Shown here piece by piece: positions 34,225 to 44,085 of a stretch of DNA of 64,000 nucleotides; position 1 is the first letter of the stretch, and every line of letters starts with the position of its first letter. This stretch comes from Podocnemis expansa (lineage: Eukaryota > Chordata > Testudines > Podocnemididae): NCBI GenBank assembly GCA_007922195.1, contig ML681995.1:11912809-11976808 (forward strand), written 5' to 3'. Made by a program: the position numbers and the translations under genes. The notes beneath the pieces were generated by a model. The model saw nothing but the letters and a program-made list of their open reading frames with translations, had not been told where the DNA came from and did no database searches.

Positions 34225-34800
34225 CTCTGTCCCAGGCTCACTTGAGCCCAACTGTCAGAATGACTGAACTGAAAACCTATCTTGGCTCACTGTGCACCTA
34301 GAACCCCTGGTTGTCTGTCCATCATACTCTTCCTATTTCTCATCCACCTCCTCCTCCTCCTTGTTGCTCATAGGAGGGATAAGTGACTCAATCCCCTCCA
34401 AAGCATAAACGGTGCTGATCGAAGTCCGTGTGCAGTCTCCATCAAGGATGTCATGCAGCTCTTTGTAAAAGCAGCAAGTCTGCAGCTCCCCATCAGATCA
34501 GTTGTTGTCCCCCCCATCCCTCAGGTCTTCTGGTATGCCTGCTGGAGCTTCTTGGTTTTCCTGAAGCACTGCTGCTGGTCCCTGTTGTAGCCCTTGCTCT
34601 GCATCCCCCAAGCAAGCTGTCCACTTGGATCAGAGCTGTGCTTTGCACGGCCTCTTCTCCCCAAAGGACTAGGAGTGCCAGTATCTACTACATAGTCCAG
34701 GCAGGAGCACATTTGGAGCATGTAGCCAGCACAGTGAGGTGGGCAGTTACACCCAACAATGGAGAGTTGCTAGGTGAGCTCGCCAAGACAACCAACCAGA
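34225..34800 (-). pseudogene. Myb/SANT-like Harbinger protein, N-terminal part, broken
   Basis: Minus-strand text contains, in shifted frames, AVWGEEAVQS-like remains (about 34640) and, in the frame 34721-34521, GYNRDQQQCFRKTKKLQQAY followed by QKT, the third helix of the Myb/SANT (trihelix-like) domain of the Harbinger accessory protein. An acidic run encoded by repeated TCC/CTC on + at 34345-34370 follows, as in family members. Stops occur just after QKT and before the domain. The C-terminal half is at 27000-27545. Confidence 0.75.
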
Positions 34801-35186
34801 AAAAAAAATGAATTTCAAAGTTTTAGAAGGTTTTAAGGGGGGGTGGCTTCCTGTTCACCTGACCCCTGGGCAGCAGAGTTCACATGAATGACCAGTGGTT
34901 GTTCTGGAGCACTGTGAGATAGCTCCTGGAGGCCAGTAACAGTTGACTCAAGAAATGCAGTGTTTTTACTGACACTGCACTGGCCTAACTATATCGATCC
35001 TGGGTCTATGACATTCAGGGATGTAGTGCTACTAAGTTGGCATAGCAGGGCAAATGCATTGGCTGGAGTGAAATTTAAGTGTTGACACATCCACAGCTAG
35101 ATCAACGGAAGCTGTCTTTCAGCAACCTAACTGTGTAATGTAGACAAGGTCTAAGTCTTTGCAGGAATGGAAACTTAGTAAATCGG

Positions 35187-35387
35187 TTCCAAAGGGGTAG
35201 CCATGTTAATCCAATTCAGCAAAACAAACAAAGAGTCCCGTGGCACTTTTAAATAATAATGAATTTATTTATTGCATGAGCTTTTGTGGGAGAAAACATC
35301 TGATGAAGCAGGATTTTCTCCAATGAAATATCATGAGATAAATAAATTTATTAGTCTTTAAAAGTGTCATAGGACCTCTTGTTTGTT
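35187..35387. mobile_element. PLE tail, inverted head-to-head, with 12-bp target duplication
   Basis: Inverted arms: AAAGAGTCCCGTGGCACTTT / AAAAGTGTCATAGGACCTCT, and GCATGAGCTTTTGTGGGAGA / CTCCAATGAAATATCATGAG. Flanks TTAGTAAATCGG (35175-35186) and TTAGTAAATTGG (35388-35399) differ at one of 12 positions. It abuts the antisense CR1. Confidence 0.85.
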
Positions 35388-35399
35388 TTAGTAAATTGG

Positions 35400-36425
35400 A
35401 AAATTATATTCATTTCATATCAAGTATATGGAGTGATGAAAACTGCATACAGTATTCAAGGTGGCGGCATGCCATGGACTTATGTTCTGTCATTATTGTA
35501 TTTGCTGTCTTAATCTCTATCCCTTTCCTAATATTGTTAGCTTTTTTGACTGCCACTGTACACGGAGAAGAGGACTATCCCTGATGACTTCAAGGTCTCT
35601 TTCTTGAGTAGTAACAGCTAATTTAGACTCCAGTGTTTTGCATGCACGGTTGGGATTATATTTTCTAATGTGCACTAGTCTGTAGTTACCAATTTTTGAA
35701 TTTCATCTGCCATTTTGTTGCCCAGCCACCGAGTTTTATAAGATAACTTGTTTCTCTTTGTGGTCAGCTTTGGACTGAACTATCTTGAGTAATTTTTTTT
35801 ATTATCTGCAAGCATTGCCACCTCATTGTTCACTCCTTTTTCCAGACCATTTTCTAATATGTTGAACAGCATGGGTCCCTGAATATATTCGGGGGCAGGG
35901 GGGCATCACTCTCACCCTGTGGAAACAGACCATTTATTTCTCCCCTTTGTTTCCTATCTTTTAACAACTTACTGATCCATGAGAGCACACTCCCTCTTAT
36001 CTCATGACTGCTTAGTTCCCATCAGAGCCTTTGGTGAGGCACTTTGTCAAAGGCTTTCTGGAAGTTCAAAGTTGTATGGACTCCTCCCCAATGTAGAGTG
36101 TTATATGTCTAATAATTCTGTTCTTTACTGTAGTTTCAACCAATTTGGGGGGCACTGGAGTTTGACTTACTAGCTCGCAAGTGCTAGAGTTACATCTGAA
36201 GCCTTTTTTAAAAATTTGCATTGTATTAACTATCCTCTCGTCATCTGATACAGAGGCTGATTTAAGTGATAAGTTACATACCACAATTAGTACTTCCAAA
36301 ATTTCATAGCTGACTTCCTTCAGGAGCCTTGGGTAAATACCATTTGGTCCTCATGACATATCACTGTTTAGTTTATAATTTATAATTTCACAAGATGAAC
36401 GAGTTCCTCCCCAATTTTTAAAAAT
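35400..36425 (-). mobile_element. CR1 LINE, internal segment with RT homology, antisense, broken
   Basis: Minus-strand text corresponds to the 3' half of CR1 ORF2, the reverse transcriptase. In the frame 36299-36066, IVNTMQIFKKGFRCNSS and then PPKLVETTVKNRIIRHIT are the N-terminal finger blocks (x-P-I-F-K-K-G and L-x-x-x-V-K-x-R-I). At 35700-35730 the reverse reads like LGNKMADEIQ (the W-Q-M-K-F block region), and the left end contains ACTGCATACAGTATTCAAGG. Stops and deletions separate the blocks. Both ends are missing (right limit near 36425 approximate). Confidence 0.85.
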
Positions 36426-37120
36426 AATTAGATATCAGAATATCTTTGTTAAAGAATATATATTTTTAGATATATTAGGATAAACCTATATATGTACTGC
36501 CTTTGTGCATTGAATCAGATTTGTATTTTAAGGAGTGACCTACATTGTAATGAAATGCTATAATCGGTTTCTTCATTCTTGGTGTCGTATATATTTCCAT
36601 CCCTGAGCCTGCCCTGCAGCAAAGATGTAAGATGGACTTGATAAGCTGACCTGGTCTCATAGTGCACTTTATCATATAAATATTACAATTGTCCTCCATT
36701 ACTCATTTGTGTAGTGCTAAGAAAGCAATTGTAAACCAATCTCTTGTACAGTCAAAATGACTTTAATCTGGCCTAAAAAGAACTAAATGCAGATGGTTTG
36801 TCTGGAAAGAACAGACCAGAGCCTTGTAATCATGATCTGGTAGCTTATGTAAAGTATTATATCAAATAAATTAGAATTAAAGATAAATCAGAGAAGGTAG
36901 ATGACACAGATAAATAAGAATGGCTTGTATAATCCACTCACATAGACATGCCAGACACACTGCTTAATTCATTCTTCACTATGCACTAGTGGCCATCTAC
37001 TTCCTTTTGTAGTCTCCCACTTCATATTATCACATTCCTACTCCATTACTATAAGATAAAAACTTTAGTTGTGTGTATGCAACAGAAAGTTGAAAAGAGA
37101 ATGAACTGCTCAAGAAGAAT
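36426..37120. other. AT-rich anonymous sequence
   Basis: No repeat end or exon recognised in about 700 bp before the large PLE. Confidence 0.45.
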
Positions 37121-37132
37121 AGATTAGCTTGT

Positions 37133-38192
37133 GGCACTTAAAGGCTAACAGATTTATTTATTGCATGAGCTTTCGTGAGAGAAAATCCATTTCATCAGAC
37201 GCTCTAAAGAGGGGGAATTTACAGAATGGGATGAAAATAAATGCAGGGGAGTGTAAAACATGGGATCAGGTCATACTGGAACAGCAAATCAGAGCATTTG
37301 TAAAGATTCAAACTCTGGAAAACAGCACTAGAGGAGGGTGAAGTCAAATTACCTGTTATAATGGGAAAAGAAGCCATAGTCATGATTCAGTCCTGCTTTC
37401 ACACAATCTAATCTGCATATTAATTCAATTTCGGCTGTTTCTCTTTGAAGTCTTGATGTCCCACTGATTTTCTTGAGGACCATCGTTAACAAATCATCAG
37501 TGGAGTGTTTAGGAAGATGGAAGTGCTCAGCAACTGTTTGGGGGGGGTTGTTTTGTGATTTCTGATGTCAGTTTTGTGTCCATTTATTCTTCTGCATAGG
37601 GACTGTCCTGTTTGTCCAATGTGTAAGGTGTGGGGGCATTTCTGGCACACAATGGCATAACTCACATTAGTGGATGTGCAGGTAAATGAGCCTTTGATGG
37701 AGTAGCTGGCTTGATTAGGTCCTATGATGATGTCTTTTGTGCAGATATGTGGACAAAGTTGACATGATGGTTTGTTGCAGGGACATGTGCCTGCTTTGAG
37801 TATCTGTTTAAGGTTCGGGGGTTGTCTGTAGGCGAGGAGAGGTCTGTCTCACAAGACAAGAGAGAGTGCGGGGTCATCTTTTAAAATAGGCTGGAGGTCC
37901 TTAATGATCTGTTGTAGAAGTCTGACTTGAGTGTTGTGTGTGGTGACCAGTGGCATTCTATTGGGTTTTTTGTTTTTTTTTGCGCCTTTCCTGTAGTAGT
38001 TGATGGAAGCTCGAGGGATGGCATATTGCGGGGCCATCCGGGTACCCATAGCAGTGCCACTGACTTGGCGGTATAAATTATCCTCAAATCTGAAATGGTT
38101 GTGGGTGAGCACAAAGTCACAGAGTTCAGTCACAAGCTGTGCTGTGACATCATCTGGGATGGTTCTTCTAATAGCTTGTAATCCATCCTAGC
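37133..38192 (-). mobile_element. Penelope-like element, inverted half with internal deletion
   Basis: Minus strand, entering from the centre at 38192: LVTELCDFVLTHNHFRFEDN and LYRQVSGTAMGTRMAPQYA (RT region before the YxDD motif), then a jump over the rest of the RT to SINYYRKGAKKNKKPN and LLQQIIKDLQPILKDDPALS, then remains of the linker and GIY-YIG region (37800-37400) and the PLE 3' tail ending near 37133. AGATTAGCTTGT (37121-37132) matches AGACTAGCTTGT (39643-39654) at the far end of the sense half, so both halves entered as one unit. PLEs encode a telomerase-related RT and a GIY-YIG endonuclease. Confidence 0.9.
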
Positions 38193-38818
38193 ACATTTTT
38201 ATGGGCAACTTAGAACAACATTTCCTCAAGTCTCATCCCAAAGCACCTCTCCTCTACTTATGCTACATTGATGACATCTTCATCATCTGGACCCATGGCA
38301 GGGATGCTCTTGAAAATTTCCACAGAGATTTCAACAGTTTCCACTCCACAATCAAACTGAGCCTGGAACACTCCACACAGAAGATCCACTTTCTCCACAC
38401 TACAGTACAAATCAGGGATGGACACATCAACACCACTCTCTACCGAAAGCCTACTGATCGGTATAGTTACCTATGTCCCTCGAGCTTCCATCCTAAACAC
38501 ACCACATGATAAATTGTCTACAGCCAAGGCCTAAGATATAACTGCATTTTCTCTGATCCCTCATACAGAGACAGACATCTTCAGGATCTCTGTCAGGTTT
38601 TTCTAAAACTACAGTACCCACCTGTGGAAGTAAAGAAACAGATTGACAAGGCCAGATGGGTACCCTGCAGTCAACAACTACATGCAAGGCCCAAAACCAA
38701 AAACAATAAAACATCACTGGTCGCCACATTCAAACCTCAATTCAGACCTCTACAACAGATCATTAAGGACCTCCAGCCTATTTTAAAAGATGACCCTGCA
38801 CTCTCTCTAGCCTTGTGA
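38190..38818 (+). pseudogene. PLE reverse transcriptase, C-terminal part, broken
   Basis: Frame 38201-38509 encodes LLYLCYIDDIFIIWTHGRDA (catalytic YIDD) and LSLEHSTQKIHFLHTTVQI, TTLYRKPTDRYSYLCPSSFH, standard PLE text after the active site. A stop at 38509 is followed in another frame by VEVKKQIDKARWVPC-like text (38624-38818) ending in IIKDLQPILKDDPALSLAL, so at least one stop or frameshift breaks it. The fingers and palm before the YxDD are absent in this half. Confidence 0.85.
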
Positions 38819-39358
38819 GACAGACCTCTCCTCGCCTACAACCGCCTCCGAACCTTAAACAGATACTCACCAGCAACTACAGACCTAACAACAGAAACAT
38901 TAAAACAGGAACACATCCCTGCAACAAACCATCATGCCAACTTTGTCCACATATCTGCACAAAAGACACCATCATAGGACCTAATCAAGCCAGCTACTCC
39001 ATCAAAGGGTTATTCACCTGCTCATCCACGAGTGTGAGTTATGCCATCATGTGCCAGAAATGCCTCCACACCTTATACATTGGACAAATAGGACAGTCCC
39101 TATGCAGAAGAATAAATGGACACAAAACTGACATCAGAAATCACAACACAAAAAAAAACCCAATCAAAAACAGTTGCTGAGCACTTCCATCTTCCTAAAC
39201 ACTCCACTGATGATTTGTTAATGATGGTCCTCAAGAAAATCAATGGGACATCAAGACTTCAAAGAGAAACAGCCGAAATTGAATTAATATGCAGATTAGA
39301 TTGTGTGAAAGCAGGACTGAATCATGACTATGACTTCTTTCCCCATTATAACAGGTAA
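38815..39358 (+). pseudogene. PLE linker and GIY-YIG endonuclease domain, broken
   Basis: Frame 38815-39180 begins with PPNLKQILTSNYRPNNRN, followed by the Cys cluster HPCNKPSCQLCPHIC, then IKGLFTCSSTSVSYAIMCQK and TLYIGQIGQSLCRRINGHK, where the Y-I-G and downstream R belong to the GIY-YIG nuclease that nicks target DNA. A poly-A-run shift at about 39150-39170 moves the end into the frame 39116-39358: EHFHLPKHSTDDLLMMVL, QRETAEIELICRLDCVKAGL and NHDYDFF, the usual PLE C-terminus. Nearly the full domain is present but not in a single frame. Confidence 0.85.
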
Positions 39359-39654
39359 TTTGACTTCACCCTCCTCTAGTGCTGTTTTCCAGAGTTTGAA
39401 TCTTTACAAATGCTCTGATTTGCTGTTCCAGTATGACTTGATCCTATGTCTTACACTCCCCTGCATTTATTTTCATCCCATTCTGTAAATTCCCCCTCTT
39501 CAAAGCATCTGATGAAGTGGGATTTTCTCTCACAAAAGCTCATGCAATAAATAAATAAATCTGTTAGTCTTTAAGTGCCACAAGACTCCTTGCTTTTTTT
39601 GCTTTACTAGACTAACACTGCTGCCCCTTTGGAACTTAAAGCAGACTAGCTTGT

Positions 39655-39978
39655 TTCTTTCATGTGAAAATATGCAGGAGGGAGGAAAACCTACATCATA
39701 TTATCAACAGTTAGAGCTGGCAGCCCACGGCATGAACTTCCATTCACATCTCTACTGTCCCAAGTGCAGAAACCTCCCTTCCAACTGAAATACACTGTCA
39801 ACGCTCAACATATACCACTATAAAAGAGGCCATTGAGGCCTGATGTCGCTTATTAAGATGGTCCCTTTTGAATCCTTTGTAAAAATGATGTTTTTTCCCT
39901 AACGCTTCCTTGTGGCTGGTGATACACAACACCCTCCCAAACCAGGCTTCAGTCTCTCAATGTAGTGGTAAAGTCCTA
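39655..39978. other. Anonymous sequence between PLE and MITE
   Basis: Nothing recognised. Confidence 0.4.
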
Positions 39979-40514
39979 GGCTATGTCTACACTTAAGAAT
40001 GCTAGTTCGAACTAAGTTAGTTCAAATTAATGAATTTGATCTAATTTTGATTAGTTTGAGTTAACTTAGTTTGAACTAGCATGTCCACACTTGAAACCTA
40101 AATTGAACTAGCATGTCCATGCACAAGACTTGCTAGTTCGGCTTAGGAGGCGGGCACCATGGAAGTGTGGCAACATGGCACCTGAGAAGGGCCATTCCTC
40201 CACCCAATTGCATAAAAAGAAGAAGGCACTTCCTCCCCGTTGCCATGCACCCTGGGAGTAAGAAGGTTGAACTGCATTTAGTTCGAACTAACGGTTAGTT
40301 CAAACTAACACATCTACATTGGATTTATTCAAACTAATAAATTCGAACTGTTAGTTTGAATTAAAGGCAGGTTTTACTATTTTGAAGTAAGCTTTCCTTA
40401 GTTTGAACTAAGGATTCCTAAATTCAAACTGATGAATGCCAGTGTGGACGTGCATTAATTTAGTTTGAATTAATTCTCCTTAATTTGAACTAAATTCCCA
40501 GTGTAGACATAGCC
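39979..40514. mobile_element. Palindromic MITE, TTCGAACT family, about 536 bp
   Basis: Left GGCTATGTCTACACTTAAGA and right CCCAGTGTAGACATAGCC are inverted termini. The interior is rich in AGTTCGAACTAA and its CpG-decayed forms, with a non-repetitive core (about 40145-40260). Flanks CTA and ATA (2 of 3 positions) leave the duplication uncertain. Confidence 0.85.
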
Positions 40515-41804
40515 ATAGTGATAGAGCACAAATCTGAGACCTGTGGCAGTGCATGCAAGCTGTTGTGTTATTTATGAGATACAATTTGGTGGTTCTTGCT
40601 GCTCCAACAACTCATCTTTTTCTTGACTCCCCAGGACCTGTACATCTTTGTCTTTGTCTAAAGTCTAAACTCACATCCTATGGCTAATGTTTTAAAAACA
40701 GAGGCCTAAATGGGGGCTCAAGGCCACGTTCAGGCATCTAAATAAGTGCTGTGATTTTTCACATGGTTCTAACTGTCACTGCACTGCTTCCATTACACAG
40801 CTTTTCATCAGGCTGTGAATCTGTTTGATAGTCCCGGATGCCACATGCATTGCTGCATTCTCTCCCTGTACAGTCTGTAGTTGCTCAGTCACCAAAAGGG
40901 ATATATATATCCAAGCATTTCAGCTCTCAAACATTCTGATGTGCCAAATCTTTGACCTTTCCCAAGTAGGTTGTCCACTGATTTGCCACTCATGTAAGAA
41001 CTGTTTGAGGGCCATGACCCTTCTTGACTTGCCTATCTCTGCCAAACTTGCTGGCAGGTTCTACCAAATTTTCGTGCTTGCTGCATCTGTTTTAAGTCTT
41101 GACTAAATAGCTGGCAAACTTGGTATCAACTAGCCTGTGGATCCCCAATCTCATTTTCTTTGACAGTTCTTCCTTTTCAGTAACACATGCAGTAAGCATT
41201 TACTAAAACACGGTGTGATGGGGACCAGGCAGCTTAGTGGTCAATGCATCCAAATTCTGCCCCCTTGCTTCTCTGTCAGGGCAGTAGAAGTGACTGTTGC
41301 TGATCCTGTGCTAGCACTCCACTTGTCCCTGGAGGATATGAACCCTCCCTTTCTCCCAGATCCCAGCACAGGATCTTGTAGGAAGTGATGCTGGCAGGAT
41401 TCTCCCTGCAATGAGTCCAGGTCTGATGATATAGGCAGTCTCCTACATGTATGTCCCTTCAGTTTGGGAGTGACCCTGGTAGTCCAAACAGTCTCTCACT
41501 TAATGCAAAAAGAGTCCAAAGCAGAAAGGCACTGCAGGTCCTGCTAGTTCTCAAAGGCAGGGGAAAAGGATGGTCAGAGGAGTCTTTGTCTGGGGCATTA
41601 ACCTATTGTGTGGTCCTCTCTCTGGCTCAGCCCTCACTCTGGTTTCCTAAATACAGGTTCCTTTCTCCAACAGCCTGTCCACTGGGGATCCTGAGCACCT
41701 TTCAATGGCTCCTCCAGTCAGTGCATGCTTGGCAGGATGGAGAGGTATGGCTAACTCAGGTCCATGTGAGATTTGTATACCTCATTACACAAGGCTGGTC
41801 ATTT
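40515..41804. other. Unassigned sequence between two MITEs
   Basis: No gene recognised. A 123-codon frame at 41451-41822 shows no domain and runs into the next MITE. The segment 41200-41790 has the GC-moderate, CT-rich look of an old LTR-type repeat, but I cannot name it. Confidence 0.35.
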
Positions 41805-42220
41805 GGGCTATGTCTAAATTAGGAAAAGTTAGTTCAAAGTTGGTAGTTTGAACTAATGTTTGAGGTTAGTTCGAACTAACCTCAAACTGATTAGTTTAAA
41901 TTAACAATGTGGACTAGTTTGAACTAACATTAGTTCGAACAAGTCCACTTCATTAATTTGAACTAACTGCCCTTAGTTTGAATTTATTAAGTTCGAACTA
42001 AGGCTTAATTCTGGTCTCCACTGTATGTAGTTTGAACTAACGCTCAAACTAAGTGCTTAGTTTGAACTAACTGGTGGTAGTTACTAGCTCAAACTAAGCA
42101 TTCCTTAGTTCAAAATAAGGACTTAGTTCAAACTAAGGAAAGCCTGATATAGACAGGTAAAAAATTAGTTCAGATTAAGTCTCCTTAATTCTAACTAACT
42201 TGCCAATGTAGACATAGCCC
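41805..42220. mobile_element. Palindromic MITE, TTCGAACT family, about 416 bp
   Basis: Ends GGGCTATGTCTAAATTAGGA and GCCAATGTAGACATAGCCC are inverted. The interior chains AGTTCGAACTAA-like palindromes (for example TTAGTTCGAACTAACCTCAA). Same family as 6799 and 39979. No clear 3-bp duplication. Confidence 0.85.
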
Positions 42221-43344
42221 ATGATCTCTGTAAGAAGACCATGATATATGCTAAGTCTTGATGACAAAATCCACACACACCTTCTTCTATCTGACCACAC
42301 GCACATTCCTTATCTGTCAGGCTTGCTGAAATGACGGCCACTGGGTACCGATGTCTCATAGGATATAAGCGGAACATGACTTCTCAGAGTTTGTAGAATG
42401 CATGTTAAATCTTCTTTCCTGTATCTTGAAGCCGACACAAGGCCACTTCAGCTATCCTACTGGGCACTATTTGCATTTAATGAACTTTTAATTTCCTTTA
42501 GGATCTACAGAAACCTTAATTTTTTTTTGAAGGCCACATTATATCCCTGTCAGTTGGTGTCTGAATTCAAAGAACAAGATCTAATTACTCAATCAGTCAA
42601 GTTTACTTTTCAGTTGTTTTTTGAGGGCCAATGGAATGTTACATAGTGTATTTTTATACCTTGTTCTATAGGTAATTATACATATGTTTGGGACTCTGCA
42701 TTTACAGACTGCAGTTGAACCCAAGTACAAATGAAACCTATTTTTCCATTATTTCTGAGACTTGCTCAGACAGGGGCCTTGATTACAGGGTATTATTTTC
42801 TGTCCACAACATGAAACAAGCTTACTTTTAAATGTTGGTACCTGGCTCTCAGTCATTTTGTGCATATGTTTGCTGTGTTTGTATTACATGCTGTTCTAGC
42901 ATCTGTTTTGAAATTAATTTTTTCATATCCATTGTCACAAACCAATGATCTTTTCTCTGTGGATTTATTAAAGAACCCACCAAGAATCTTGTTTTATGCA
43001 TCACCTTCAGAGCATTATCCTCCAGCTATATGCTCAAAATATTTGTTCTTAATATTTATATGACACTGCATCTCTTGCATTTTACGCTAAGTTGCACTCT
43101 CCTCCACATTTATTATAAACAAATCTGGTCTCTGCCATTTGTTTATCCCTGAATTCTGTCTTTGTGGTTTGCACATTTCTAATTAAATTAATTTCAGTTC
43201 TTTCTCTGTTCATTAACACTTTCATCTGAGAAGCTTTTTGCTAGAAATATTCAAAATTCTTTACAATGTCACGTTCATTTCTTGGAATAACTTTGCATTC
43301 ATTTGATCATCAGTTATACTTCAAATAATTTGATTCTCTAGTTC
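42221..43344. other. Anonymous AT-rich sequence
   Basis: No gene or repeat named. Part of 42850-43220 is distantly reminiscent of antisense CR1-type text (a TTGAACAC/TTTCATCTG-like vocabulary), but not enough to claim. Confidence 0.35.
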
Positions 43345-43490
43345 AGCCAAAAGCTGTTGTAATTAATTATTGTTATTTATTATTCGTATTACCATCCTAT
43401 CTAGGAGCCCCACTCATGGACAAGGACTCCATCAGGCTAGATAACCTGTGGTCCCTAACCCAAAGATCTTACGATCTAAGAGCTGGGCTA
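43345..43490 (-). repeat. CORE/MIR-type SINE tail, antisense
   Basis: TTATTTATTATTCGTATTAC, then CTAGGAGCCCCACTCATGGA, CAAGGACTCCATCAGGCTAG and CAAAGATCTTACGATCTAAG read, in reverse, as the 3' part and (ATTA)n tail of the SINE seen in sense at 56190-56310. Confidence 0.75.
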
Positions 43491-43842
43491 CTCTGGCAGT
43501 GGTGATTGATGCTATGTCACTCCATCGATGTACTGATTTGGATATAATACAGTGTCTTCACAATGCTGCATCAATGGGAAATGCTTTCCCATTAATGTTG
43601 CATTTCACCTTTTGGGAAGATGAACTAACTGAGTTGATGGGAGAGCACCCCCTCATTGACTGAGCAGGTCTACAGAGACTTGCTCAATCAATGCTGTTGC
43701 ACTGATGGCCACCATCGTGGCAATGTAGATATGACCTAAGTATGAAAGGAGCAACATATGATACAGAGAGTGTGAATAAATGAAGAGACAAAGTACATAG
43801 ATCTGTACCATAATAATTAATTCATTTCATCTGGTGTTTGCA

Positions 43843-44085
43843 ATGTTTTTGTGGCCAGCATGGCTACATGTTGGTCCCAGGATATTAGACAAATGGGGCT
43901 GATGGGGTAATATCTTTTACTGGGCCAACTTCTGCTGGTGAAAGAGACAAGTTTTGAGCTACACAAACTTAAAGAAGCTTTAAAAAAGAGCACTGTGTAA
44001 CTTGAAAGCTTGTCTCTTTCTCCAAAAGAAATTGATCCAATAAAAAGTGTTTTCTTACCCTCTTTCTCTTTCCAAATGTTTCACT
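43843..44085. mobile_element. PLE tail of another subfamily, inverted head-to-head
   Basis: The left arm GTAATATCTTTTACTGGGCC, AACTTCTGCTGGTGAAAGAG and ACAAGTTTTGAGCTACAC is mirrored by GTGTAACTTGAAAGCTTGTC, TCTTTCTCCAAAAGAAATTG and ATCCAATAAAAAGTGTTTTC. The left tail word TGTTGGTCCCAGGATATTAG is the family's 3' end. The inverted arrangement is the same as in the other PLE copies. Confidence 0.7.

Larger units (their letters stand above)
24273..35151. mobile_element. Harbinger-type DNA transposon, about 4 kb of its own sequence, heavily interrupted
   Basis: Own sequence: 24273-24350, 24719-25456, 25941-27635 and 33648-35151. The left terminus (GGGGCTACATCTATACTATA) and the complement of the right terminus (GACCTTGTCTACATTACACA) are degenerate relatives. 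Between them lie a HARBI1-like transposase on + and a Myb/SANT-like gene on - in convergent order, the standard two-gene plan of PIF/Harbinger elements. The rest is foreign: a MITE (24351-24718), a CR1 tail with a hAT (25457-25940), and a hAT with a DIRS (27636-33647). The 3-bp duplication is not preserved clearly (ATA left, TAA right). Both genes are dead. Confidence 0.75.
38190..39642 (+). mobile_element. Penelope-like element, sense half
   Basis: Starts abruptly at HIFMGNLEQHFLKSHPK, that is, where the minus half stops (MAPQYA), and runs through YIDDIFIIW, the thumb, linker and GIY-YIG domains to the 3' tail (GATGAAGTGGGATTTTCTCT, GCTCATGCAATAAATAAATA, CCACAAGACTCCTTGC, CTAGACTAACACTGCTGCC). 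The two halves therefore form a large inverted repeat sharing everything from the late RT to the tail. Confidence 0.9.
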
